Below are positions 8,339-15,647 of a stretch of DNA of 64,000 nt, piece after piece. Source of the DNA: Pedobacter frigidisoli (GTDB lineage: Bacteria > Bacteroidota > Bacteroidia > Sphingobacteriales > Sphingobacteriaceae); contig NZ_SJSN01000004.1 in NCBI RefSeq assembly GCF_004331675.1, positions 188,255 to 252,254 of the forward strand, written 5' to 3'. Position 1 is the first letter of the stretch. Each line of letters begins with the position of its first letter. Below the pieces are notes generated by a model. The model did no database searches. It worked only from the letters and a program-made list of their open reading frames with translations, and had not been told where the DNA came from. The position numbers and the translations under genes were made by a program.

Positions 8339-10075
8339 TTACAAAACCTCCCCCAAATGTTTATAATTCGATTTTATCGTATCCAAAACCTCTGTCATTT
8401 TTCCGCCTAACATTAATTTAGCGATCGATTCTGTCATACCTTTTATTTGAGCCCACTCTATTTTTGGTGGCATTGCTAATGCATTTGGGTTAGTCATAAT
8501 ATTTAACAAAACTGGTCCATTTTCTGCAAAAGCATTGGCAATTGCATTTTCAACCTCTTCAGGTTTAGAAGCTGTTAAACCCTTGAAACCCATAGCTTGT
8601 GCAACCAATGCAAAATCAGGATTAATCATATCCGTTTCATTGTCAGGCAAACCATCAACTTCCATTTCTAATTTTACCATACCCAAAGCCCTGTTATTAA
8701 AAACGATCAGTTTAATTGGTAAATTATATTGTTTAATCGTTGCTAAATCGCCCAAAAGCATCGACAAACCTCCATCACCACATAAGGCAATAACTTGTTT
8801 TTCTGGGTGAGCTAACGATGCTCCAATTGCCATTGGCATTGCATTGGCCATAGAACCATGATTAAAAGAGCCTAACATTTTGCGTTCGCCAGTACCATCT
8901 ATAAATCGGGCGCCCCAAACGCAACACATCCCTGTATCCACAGTAAAAATGGCATCATTAGCCGCTAAGCGATTAATAGTTTCAGCTACAAACTCTGGTT
9001 GTATTTTATTTTCCTCACCTTGGTCTTTTACATATACTTGCTGACTTTCTTTCACTTTCTGATAAAATTCAAGCTGCGATTTCAAGAAGCCATCATCGTT
9101 CTTTTCCTCTAAAAATGGCAATAAGGCTTTTATGGTATCACTAATATCTCCGCACAAACCCATCGTAAGTTTAGCTCTTCTGCCTAATCGTTCTGGTTTT
9201 TCATCAATTTGGATAATTTTATTTTTAACAGGCATGAAGTTTACATAAGGAAAATCCGTTCCCAGAAGCAATACCACATCAGCTTCATGCATGGCATGGT
9301 AACCAGATGGCTGCCCAAGCAAACCCGTCATACCAACCTCGTAATGATTATCATATTGAATGCCCATTTTCCCACGGAAAGAAAACCCAACTGGAGCCTT
9401 TAATTTTGCCGCTAAAGCCACCACTTCATCATGTGCATCGGCAGCGCCAATACCACAATACAACATGATCTTCTTTTCTGAATTTAAGAAATTCGATAAA
9501 TCTTTTAATTCATTATCCGATGGGCGAATAACTGGCTTATTATTAAACAACTGCATGGAAGTTACACTTTCAACGGCATCCATTTGGGCAACATCGCCGG
9601 GCAAACCAAAAACAGAAACACCTTTTTTATGAATGGCATGTTGAATTGCAGTCTGGAACATTCTTGGCGCTTGTTCGGCTGTTGTGGCTACCTGATTATA
9701 ATAGCTACAATCATCAAACAATTTTATGGTATTGGTTTCCTGAAAAAATTCCATTCCAAATTCTCCCGTTGGGATGGTGGAGGCAATGGCAATTACAGGA
9801 ACATGAGATCGATGGGCATCATAAAGTCCGTTAATTAAATGAACGTGTCCAGGTCCACAGCTTCCCGCACAACACGCAATTCCATCCAATTCAGCTTCGG
9901 CAGCAGCAGCAAATGCACCAACTTCCTCATTGCGAACATGAATCCATTTAATTTTACCATTTCTCCTAACGGCATCATTGAAATAGTTTAAACTATCTCC
10001 AGTAACGGCATAAACTCTTTTTACACCAACTTCAACTAGCATCTCTACTAATTGTTCAGCAACGTTTTTACCCAT
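8339..10075 (-). CDS. poxB: Pyruvate dehydrogenase (quinone) / pyruvate oxidase, ThDP-dependent
   Basis: 578 residues, matching PoxB in length and order of motifs. The N-terminal ThDP PYR domain has GVKRVYAVTGDSLNYF and RNEEVGAFAAAAEAEL; next is AGSCGPGHVHLINGLYDAHR. A central FAD/nucleotide-binding-like domain follows, then the C-terminal PP domain with LGSFNHGSMANAMP and the ThDP/Mg2+ motif CGDGGLSMLLGDLATIKQYN. PoxB decarboxylates pyruvate to acetate and CO2, passing electrons to quinone at the inner membrane. Other ThDP enzymes (acetolactate synthase) fit less well at the GSFNHGSMANAMP block. Confidence 0.9.
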   Translation of the reverse strand: MGKNVAEQLVEMLVEVGVKRVYAVTGDSLNYFNDAVRRNGKIKWIHVRNEEVGAFAAAAEAELDGIACCAGSCGPGHVHLINGLYDAHRSHVPVIAIASTIPTGEFGMEFFQETNTIKLFDDCSYYNQVATTAEQAPRMFQTAIQHAIHKKGVSVFGLPGDVAQMDAVESVTSMQLFNNKPVIRPSDNELKDLSNFLNSEKKIMLYCGIGAADAHDEVVALAAKLKAPVGFSFRGKMGIQYDNHYEVGMTGLLGQPSGYHAMHEADVVLLLGTDFPYVNFMPVKNKIIQIDEKPERLGRRAKLTMGLCGDISDTIKALLPFLEEKNDDGFLKSQLEFYQKVKESQQVYVKDQGEENKIQPEFVAETINRLAANDAIFTVDTGMCCVWGARFIDGTGERKMLGSFNHGSMANAMPMAIGASLAHPEKQVIALCGDGGLSMLLGDLATIKQYNLPIKLIVFNNRALGMVKLEMEVDGLPDNETDMINPDFALVAQAMGFKGLTASKPEEVENAIANAFAENGPVLLNIMTNPNALAMPPKIEWAQIKGMTESIAKLMLGGKMTEVLDTIKSNYKHLGEVL

Positions 10076-10254
10076 AAAAGTATTTTTAACAAATCAACAT
10101 CAGCACGACGATGACATCATATAAATACAGGAATTGACGATATTGTTTTAGGTTACAAATTGAAAAAATCAGAATCTGACTTAGAAAAGACGTTGAAAGG
10201 AATTATTTAGGAAATGAGTTTTTCTTCACTAAAACTTCATAATTGAAATGCACC

Positions 10255-10382
10255 TTTGAATTAACAAAACACAAGAAGCGATTTCCGTTTTGTTAAATTC
10301 TAAAAACTCATAATTAGTTTTTTAGTTTTCCGGTTACCCTTATCTGATACCTCATGTATTGCAAAATACATGAGGTTTTTTG
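10255..10382 (+). ncRNA. Candidate small RNA or terminated leader upstream of the chitinase
   Basis: Two strong inverted repeats on the plus strand: TTAACAAAAC/GTTTTGTTAA (10261-10270 with 10287-10296), and CCTCATGTATT/AATACATGAGG (10350-10360 with 10365-10375). The second has a 4-base loop and is followed by six T, the form of an intrinsic terminator. No gene precedes it on this strand for 2 kb (the neighbour at 8339-10075 is on the other strand). CACCTTTG just before 10259 resembles the -7 box with one mismatch. Confidence 0.4.
10349..10382 (+). terminator. Intrinsic terminator upstream of the chitinase gene
   Basis: A 12-bp stem including A10349-T10376, loop GCAA, then TTTTTT. It stops transcription entering the chitinase gene or ends a short RNA made within 10076-10349. 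The rest of this 330-base gap (10076-10260) holds nothing I can identify. Confidence 0.75.
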
Positions 10383-10405
10383 TATCTTGATATTTAGCGT
10401 TAATT

Positions 10406-11353
10406 ATGAAAGTGTTGTATAAATCATTTGCCATTTTGTTGTTGTTTTTTTCCTTTGGCTTGGTAAAAGTTCAAGCCATTCAAAAAGAAATTATTTCTGA
10501 AAAGGATTTTAATAATTGCTTTCCGCTACGAAACAAGTTCTATACTTATACTGCATTTACAAAAGCCTTTTCGGAGATTTCCTTTATAAAAATTAAGGTT
10601 GAAAAACGTGGAGATTGGATTTATAAAATTACCCGAACAGATAAACGGGCAAACAAAACGACATTAGTTCGCCAAGATAAGGATTGGAATGAAGTTTGGG
10701 CAAAAGCAAAGCCTTACAGTAGTATTGACGTAGATTATGGCGATTTTTGTACTAACAAAGAATCCAATATCAACAAGAAAGAGCTTGCGGCTTTCTTTGC
10801 TCACATCGCCCATGAAACCCGAAATGGCATCAATAATCAATTTAATGATGGATTAATGTTGATTAATGAAATTGATACTAATGCCGCTTACTTTACCGAA
10901 AATATTATTTATCCAGCAGTTGCGGGAAAGAAATATTATGGTCGTGGTCCTTTGCAATTAAGCTACAATGGCAACTATGGGTTTACATCTGATTGTATTT
11001 TCGGCGACAAGAATACACTTTTAAATAATCCTAGTTTAATCAGCATAAATCCGGTTTTAGCATTCGAAACTGCTATTTTCTTTTGGATGACGCCACAAGG
11101 ATCGAAGCCATCAGCCCATCAGGTAATGACTGGAAATTGGAATCAAACATCAGCTGATAAGCAGAATGGATATACTTCAGGTTTTGGACTAACCATCAAT
11201 ATTATCAACGGGAAGTTAGAGTGTGGTAAAGGAGAAGATACTGCACCGATGCTAGATCGAATTGGATTTTACCAATACTTTTTAAAGAAATTTAAGATTA
11301 TTGACGACAATTGTGCCTGTTCATGTGCACAAATGACGCCATTCTCAGGTTAA
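10406..11353 (+). CDS. Secreted GH19 (chitinase class I-like) glycoside hydrolase
   Basis: 315 residues. A signal peptide is at about residues 1-24. The GH19 catalytic domain carries the two acids typical of the family (ELAAFFAHIAHETRNG), then KKYYGRGPLQLSYNGNYG, AFETAIFFWMTPQGSKPSAH, and GFGLTINIINGKLECG. GH19 enzymes cut chitin or, in some bacteria, peptidoglycan-like glycans with inversion. A ~75-residue unassigned segment separates signal and catalytic domain. Export is inferred from the signal peptide. A terminator stands just upstream. Confidence 0.88.
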   Translation: MKVLYKSFAILLLFFSFGLVKVQAIQKEIISEKDFNNCFPLRNKFYTYTAFTKAFSEISFIKIKVEKRGDWIYKITRTDKRANKTTLVRQDKDWNEVWAKAKPYSSIDVDYGDFCTNKESNINKKELAAFFAHIAHETRNGINNQFNDGLMLINEIDTNAAYFTENIIYPAVAGKKYYGRGPLQLSYNGNYGFTSDCIFGDKNTLLNNPSLISINPVLAFETAIFFWMTPQGSKPSAHQVMTGNWNQTSADKQNGYTSGFGLTINIINGKLECGKGEDTAPMLDRIGFYQYFLKKFKIIDDNCACSCAQMTPFSG

Positions 11354-11872
11354 TTATGATGTACTTTCTTTAAGCATTTGGTACAAATCAGAAGCATTAC
11401 CGTCGAATTTAGTTCCATTTACGTAAAAAGATGGTGTACCATTTACGCCACTTCGAACACCACTTTCAAAGTCAGCTTCAACTTTTTGTTTAACATTAGC
11501 TGCTTCAACATCTTGCTGAAACCGTTCCAAATCCAAACCAATAGTTTCTGCCAGCTCTTCAAATAGATCAGCGTTAATTCGGTACTGATTTTCATAAAGC
11601 GCATCATGCATTTCCCAAAACTTATCCTGTAAAGCCGCAGCTTCTGCCGCAACAGCAGCTCCGTAAGCAAATTCATGGGATTCTTGTAACGGAAAATTAC
11701 GAAAGGCCAATCTAATTTGATCGCCAAACGCATCTTGAATTTCCTTTACTATTGGATAGGCATCGCCACAGTACGGGCATTGATAATCGCCAAACTCTAC
11801 AATTGTTATCGCTGCCGATGCTGCGCCCTGAATATGATCGTGGCTACTTACTTCTGGTTTTAATGTGCTCAT
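11354..11872 (-). CDS. DsbA-family thioredoxin-like protein (cytoplasmic)
   Basis: 172 residues from MSTLKPEVSS; the longer frame reads into the upstream peroxiredoxin gene. A thioredoxin-fold DsbA domain has active site C32-PY-C35 in VEFGDYQCPYCGDAYPIVKE, a helical insert, and the cis-Pro region GVNGTPSFYVNGTKFDG. There is no signal peptide, so it is a cytoplasmic disulfide/FrnE-like oxidoreductase rather than a periplasmic DsbA. It follows the peroxiredoxin gene with 5 bases between, so it could serve that enzyme as reductant; this is inference from position only. Confidence 0.9.
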   Translation of the reverse strand: MSTLKPEVSSHDHIQGAASAAITIVEFGDYQCPYCGDAYPIVKEIQDAFGDQIRLAFRNFPLQESHEFAYGAAVAAEAAALQDKFWEMHDALYENQYRINADLFEELAETIGLDLERFQQDVEAANVKQKVEADFESGVRSGVNGTPSFYVNGTKFDGNASDLYQMLKESTS

Positions 11873-11877
11873 AATAA

Positions 11878-12339
11878 TTATTTCTTTGTCAATTCTTCCA
11901 ATGCATCTAAAATTCCATCTGCCCCAGGATTTACAGCTGTGGGTGATAGATAACTCCAAGCTATTTTTCCCTCTTTATCAATTACAAATAATGCCCGCTT
12001 ACTTTCCCCCACTTCTTCATCGTACACGCCATAAGCTTTTGAAACTTTGCCTTTCGGTTCAAAATCGGCTAGAAGCGGAAAATGTAATTTGCGATCTTGT
12101 TCAAATGCCAAATGGCACCAAACACTATCTACAGAAATTCCGAAAATCTGTGCGTCGTATTTGCTAAAATATTTCAACATTTCATTGTACAGAGCCATTT
12201 GATCGCTGCAAACAGGGCTCCAATCTGCTGGATAAAAAGCCAATATTACATTCTTACCCTTAAAATCCTTAAGTTTTATTTTTTGATCGGGGGTAGCATT
12301 TAATTCAAAATCTGGTGCTGTGGCGCCTTTTTCTAACAT
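11878..12339 (-). CDS. Peroxiredoxin (AhpC/TSA, AhpE-like)
   Basis: 153 residues, complete. The peroxidatic Cys is C44 in FYPADWSPVCSDQMALYNE; a second Cys, C75, is in SVDSVWCHLAFEQ, matching the AhpE/BCP-like group where the second Cys is not in the classical C-terminal place. It reduces H2O2 and organic peroxides in the cytoplasm. It is first in a two-gene unit with the DsbA-like protein. No SD. Confidence 0.92.
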   Translation of the reverse strand: MLEKGATAPDFELNATPDQKIKLKDFKGKNVILAFYPADWSPVCSDQMALYNEMLKYFSKYDAQIFGISVDSVWCHLAFEQDRKLHFPLLADFEPKGKVSKAYGVYDEEVGESKRALFVIDKEGKIAWSYLSPTAVNPGADGILDALEELTKK

Positions 12340-12418
12340 ATTATAGCGTTTAAAATTTAAAACTTTCTTTATTGTAACAGCTTAGGGTGCATGTTGTTTT
12401 TCGTGGGGAAATTAAAGA

Positions 12419-13336
12419 CTAACCTAACTTTTGTCTTTTAATTAAGTAGGACTGCAGAATCGGATAAAATCCATCATTCATGTCGGCGTCAATTAAATCA
12501 ATTTTATATTGAGCACATTTAAGCGCAATCTCTTGCCGGTAAGAGGAAACTGCGGCCTTGTAATTCTCTTTAACTTGGTTTGTATGAACTTTAATAGTAT
12601 CGCCAGTTTCCATATCGATAAATTGATATGGCCGATTCTCGAAATCAAAATCTACTTCTTTAGATTTATCCACCACATTAAAGACTACAACTTCGTGTTT
12701 ATTGAATTTCAAATGCTGCAAAGCATCGAAAAGTTGATCAGTTTTTTCTGGACTGGTCTGCGTATTAAACAAATCGCTAAATATAATTACCAAAGAGCGT
12801 TTGTGAATCAGTTCGGCAACTTGGTGTAAGGCTTCACTTAAATTGGTTTGTGCATTTACTTTTGGTTTTTGTAGTAGCTCTTCTAGTTGTGCAAATAAAT
12901 ATTTCTGGTGAACAGTGGTCGATTTTGCTGGAGAATTCAATAAAATTTCATCAGTAAATAAACTTAATCCAAACGCATCCCGTTGCTTTTTCAGCAAGTA
13001 CATTAAGGAAGCCGTTGCCTGAATAGAAAAAGTAAGTTTATTATTTCTTGGCTCCGGAAAGTACATCGATGAAGAGACATCAATCACAAATTGACACCTC
13101 AGATTGGTTTCTTCCTCAAAACGTTTGCTGTAAAGCTTATCGGTTTTGGCATATAGTTTCCAATCGATATTTTTTACATTATCGCCAATATTATACTGCC
13201 GATGCTCTGCAAATTCTACCGAGAAACCATGAAACGGACTCTTATGCAAACCTGTAATAAAACCCTCTACAACTTGATGAGCCAATAATTCGAGGTTACC
13301 GAAGCTTGTTTCATTTTCGTAATTAACTGCCTGCAT
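12419..13336 (-). CDS. DUF58 domain protein (vWA-like)
   Basis: 305 residues. The DUF58 signature block is HGFSVEFAEHRQYNIGDNVKNIDWKLYAK (spanning roughly residues 39-67). A vWA-like fold follows, with the MIDAS-type DVSSSM near residue 90 and LVIIFSDLFN near 180. DUF58 proteins usually sit beside a MoxR-type AAA+ ATPase and are thought to work in assembly or activation of membrane complexes. No MoxR gene is adjacent here. It shares its strand with the peroxiredoxin unit, 79 bases upstream of it. Confidence 0.88.
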   Translation of the reverse strand: MQAVNYENETSFGNLELLAHQVVEGFITGLHKSPFHGFSVEFAEHRQYNIGDNVKNIDWKLYAKTDKLYSKRFEEETNLRCQFVIDVSSSMYFPEPRNNKLTFSIQATASLMYLLKKQRDAFGLSLFTDEILLNSPAKSTTVHQKYLFAQLEELLQKPKVNAQTNLSEALHQVAELIHKRSLVIIFSDLFNTQTSPEKTDQLFDALQHLKFNKHEVVVFNVVDKSKEVDFDFENRPYQFIDMETGDTIKVHTNQVKENYKAAVSSYRQEIALKCAQYKIDLIDADMNDGFYPILQSYLIKRQKLG

Positions 13337-13800
13337 GAAGTAAAGCTAATAAAAGATTTACGAATTAAAAGACCATAATCGCATTCTCGTTAACTTAATT
13401 AAAAAATGTTTTGGAAAGCAAAGACAGAAGTTCTTAGCACAATCTGTTCCCACCATCGTTGCAAATCCTCTTCCGGTGAAAAACCGGAATTGCGGGTTTT
13501 TCACTTTGTCGGGTTTAGGTGGATTAGGTTGTGCAACTATTTAGGGTAAAATCCAAAGGTGTAAATATTTTCTTTCTCAAACCTCGCAGGTTTTAAAAAC
13601 CTAAGAGGTTAAAATAAGCGGTTCCATCGGCTGGTGCCACACCAGACGAAATGAGAAGTGAATTACGGTTGGTTTAGGAACTAAAATACAGGAAGAATTG
13701 TAGAATATTTAATCTATCGGCTGGTGTCCTCACCTGCCGAGACTAGAAAAAAATGGTCGGTGAGACACCAACCATCAAGAAAAATATGCAATCGAAAATT
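13337..13800. repeat. Gene-free 464 bases packed with repeat remnants
   Basis: No gene. 13411-13421 is TTGGAAAGCAA, the left end of the palindromic element (partial copy D, to about 13545). 13580-13610 is a hairpin of AACCTCGCAGGTTTT against AAAACCTAAGAGGTT. Then come three versions of a GGCTGGTG-type repeat: at about 13625-13648 (stem CTGGTG/CACCAG), 13716-13740, and inverted at 13755-13773 (GGTCGGTGAGACACCAACC). Confidence 0.6.
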
Positions 13801-15009
13801 TTATTTCTTTGCAATCTTATAAAGTTTGCCGTTATCAGTAACAGAATAAAGCGCTCCATCTTTCTCCACCATGTCTCGGAAACGTTCACCTTTACCCTCT
13901 AACAATCTTTCTTCGCCAACAACCTTATTGTTTTTAATAACCAAACGGATGATGTGGGACCCACCCAAGCCACCAACGAATAAGTTCCCTTTCCACTCGG
14001 GTATGCTCGTTCCATTATAAAATGTAATGCAGCCTGGCGAAATACTCGGATTCCAGAAATAAACTGGTTGCTCCATTCCTTCTTTTTGCTGAATACCATC
14101 GCCTACTTGTTTTCCGCTGTATTCGGTTCCATAAGTAATAATTGGCCAGCCATAATTTTTGCCGGGCTTAATTAAATTCACTTCATCGCCGCCTTTAGGT
14201 CCAAATTCTGCTTCCCATAAATCGCCTGTTTGAGGATTAATGGCCAAACCATCAGGATTACGCAAGCCCAATGCATAAATTTCTGGTCGTGCATCTGCCT
14301 TGCCAGCGAAAGGACCGTTTGCAACCGCTTTACCATCAGTAGTAAGGTGAAGAATTTTTCCTAATGATGAATTTAAATATTGTGCCTGAATTCTGATGTC
14401 GCCACCAGAACGCTCTCCTGTACTTACAAATAAGTTTCCGCTTTTATCAAATACTATTCTAGATCCATATTGCAATTTACCTCCATAAGATGGGGTTGCA
14501 CGATAGATAACGGTTTGATTTTCAATAGATGTTTCATTTGCCGCTAATTTTCCCTTTGCAATTGCAAGAAGTACACCTTTATCTTGTGGTTCTGAGTATG
14601 CCCAATAAACCATTCTGTTCTTAGCAAAATTAGGATCGATGGTTACATCCAATAAACCACCTTGCCCTGAAGCATCAACTTTAGGCAGGCCAGTAATTTT
14701 TTTGCTGGATTTTCCATCGGCAGTTAGAATTACCATTGTTCCTTGCTTTTGGGTAATTAAAAAACCACCATTTGGTAGCACAGAAATTGCCCAAGGATTT
14801 TCCAAACTTTCATTTAAGATCGAGATATCAAGCGCAGTACTGGTTTTTACGCCGGCAATTCGAGTTTGCCCCTCGAAAGCTGGTTTATAATCTGCTGATG
14901 GCTTATTGGTTTCCACTGGATTTTGCGCGGAAACACACGCAACATTTGCACAGTTTAACGCCAAGCCTGCTAATAACAGACCTAATGTTTTATTGTTGAA
15001 TAGGTTCAT
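13801..15009 (-). CDS. PQQ-dependent sugar dehydrogenase (glucose/sorbosone dehydrogenase fold)
   Basis: About 402 residues. The signal peptide ends near ALNCANVACVSAQ, suggesting periplasmic export; NVAC is not a good lipobox. A six-bladed beta-propeller of the GSDH family is indicated by LENPWAISVLPNGGFLITQK, GQGGLLDVTIDPNFAKNRMV, YGSRIVFDKSGNLFVSTGER, EIYALGLRNPDGLAINPQTG and NYGWPIITYGTEYSG. Such proteins oxidise aldose sugars with PQQ. PQQ synthesis genes are not in the window. Start could be the ATG at 15009 or two codons earlier at 15015. Confidence 0.9.
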   Translation of the reverse strand: MNLFNNKTLGLLLAGLALNCANVACVSAQNPVETNKPSADYKPAFEGQTRIAGVKTSTALDISILNESLENPWAISVLPNGGFLITQKQGTMVILTADGKSSKKITGLPKVDASGQGGLLDVTIDPNFAKNRMVYWAYSEPQDKGVLLAIAKGKLAANETSIENQTVIYRATPSYGGKLQYGSRIVFDKSGNLFVSTGERSGGDIRIQAQYLNSSLGKILHLTTDGKAVANGPFAGKADARPEIYALGLRNPDGLAINPQTGDLWEAEFGPKGGDEVNLIKPGKNYGWPIITYGTEYSGKQVGDGIQQKEGMEQPVYFWNPSISPGCITFYNGTSIPEWKGNLFVGGLGGSHIIRLVIKNNKVVGEERLLEGKGERFRDMVEKDGALYSVTDNGKLYKIAKK

Positions 15010-15037
15010 AGACATGATTAGAATTTAATTAAAGAAA

Positions 15038-15045
15038 CAAAAATA
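15038..15045 (-). promoter_or_regulatory. Possible -7 box for the sugar dehydrogenase gene
   Basis: On the minus strand this reads TATTTTTG, fitting TAnnTTTG, 23-29 bases before the two candidate starts. No clear -33 TTTG is found at the expected distance. Confidence 0.45.
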
Positions 15046-15054
15046 TTTTTGCAT

Positions 15055-15090
15055 AAAAAAACCCGATTCCTATAAATGAACTCGGGTTTT
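15055..15090 (-). terminator. Intrinsic terminator after trxA
   Basis: AAAACCCGA (15058-15066) pairs with TCGGGTTTT (15082-15090); on the minus strand the stem is followed by a run of T (bases 15061-15055). It separates trxA from the sugar dehydrogenase gene. Confidence 0.7.
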
Positions 15091-15161
15091 TGTAATATTA
15101 TTAGTGAAGTATGAGCATCGGATTTAATTTAAACCCTTTACCTTATACCCTCAACTTTTAT

Positions 15162-15482
15162 TTAAGCTAATTGCTTGTTCAATTTTTCAGCTAAAACTGA
15201 TTTTGGAACCGCTCCAACTTGTTTATCAACAACTTGACCATCTTTAAAGTATAATAAAGCTGGGATGTTACGGATACCAAATTGCATCGAAATTTGAGGA
15301 TTGTTATCTACGTTTACTTTTCCAACGATAGCTTTACCATCATATTCTTTAGCGATTTCTTCTACTACTGGACCAACCATGCGACAAGGGCCACACCATT
15401 CTGCCCAAAAATCTACTAATACGGGTTTATCTGATTTTAATACAAGCTCCTCGAAGTTTGCATCTGTGATTTCTAATGCCAT
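15162..15482 (-). CDS. trxA: Thioredoxin
   Basis: 106 residues from [10 protein letters not shown]. Active site C30-GP-C33 in [16 protein letters not shown]; the cis-Pro loop is [14 protein letters not shown]. It is the general cytoplasmic protein-disulfide reductant. A longer frame begins with TTG at 15503, inside the promoter box, so I use the ATG at 15482. It lies 165 bases downstream of dnaE, separated by a perfect 21-bp hairpin, and has its own promoter. Confidence 0.95.
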   Translation of the reverse strand: MALEITDANFEELVLKSDKPVLVDFWAEWCGPCRMVGPVVEEIAKEYDGKAIVGKVNVDNNPQISMQFGIRNIPALLYFKDGQVVDKQVGAVPKSVLAEKLNKQLA

Positions 15483-15500
15483 AATTATTTTTTTTATGTT

Positions 15501-15529
15501 CAAATATATGTATTCAATTGTAATGCCAA
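15501..15529 (-). promoter_or_regulatory. trxA promoter
   Basis: On the minus strand TTG (15529-15527), 18 bases, then TATATTTG (15508-15501), about 19 bases before the ATG. This fits the Bacteroidota -33/-7 pattern. Confidence 0.65.
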
Positions 15530-15582
15530 CTACTCGCTAATGTCAATTTGACATTACTTTGAGGGTATCTACTCATTCACCA

Positions 15583-15636
15583 TTGCGAGGCACGAAGCAA
15601 TCTCATTTTTAACCAAGATTGCTTCGTGCCTCGCAA
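15583..15636. repeat. Perfect 21-bp hairpin repeat between dnaE and trxA
   Basis: Bases 15583-15603 and 15616-15636 are exact reverse complements around a 12-base loop; key words are GAGGCACGAAGCAATCT and AGATTGCTTCGTGCCTC. It starts 12 bases downstream of the dnaE stop and has no T-run. A worn relative (ATTGAGGCACGAAAC) is at about 20231-20248. Confidence 0.75.
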
Positions 15637-15647
15637 GGCGATAAACC

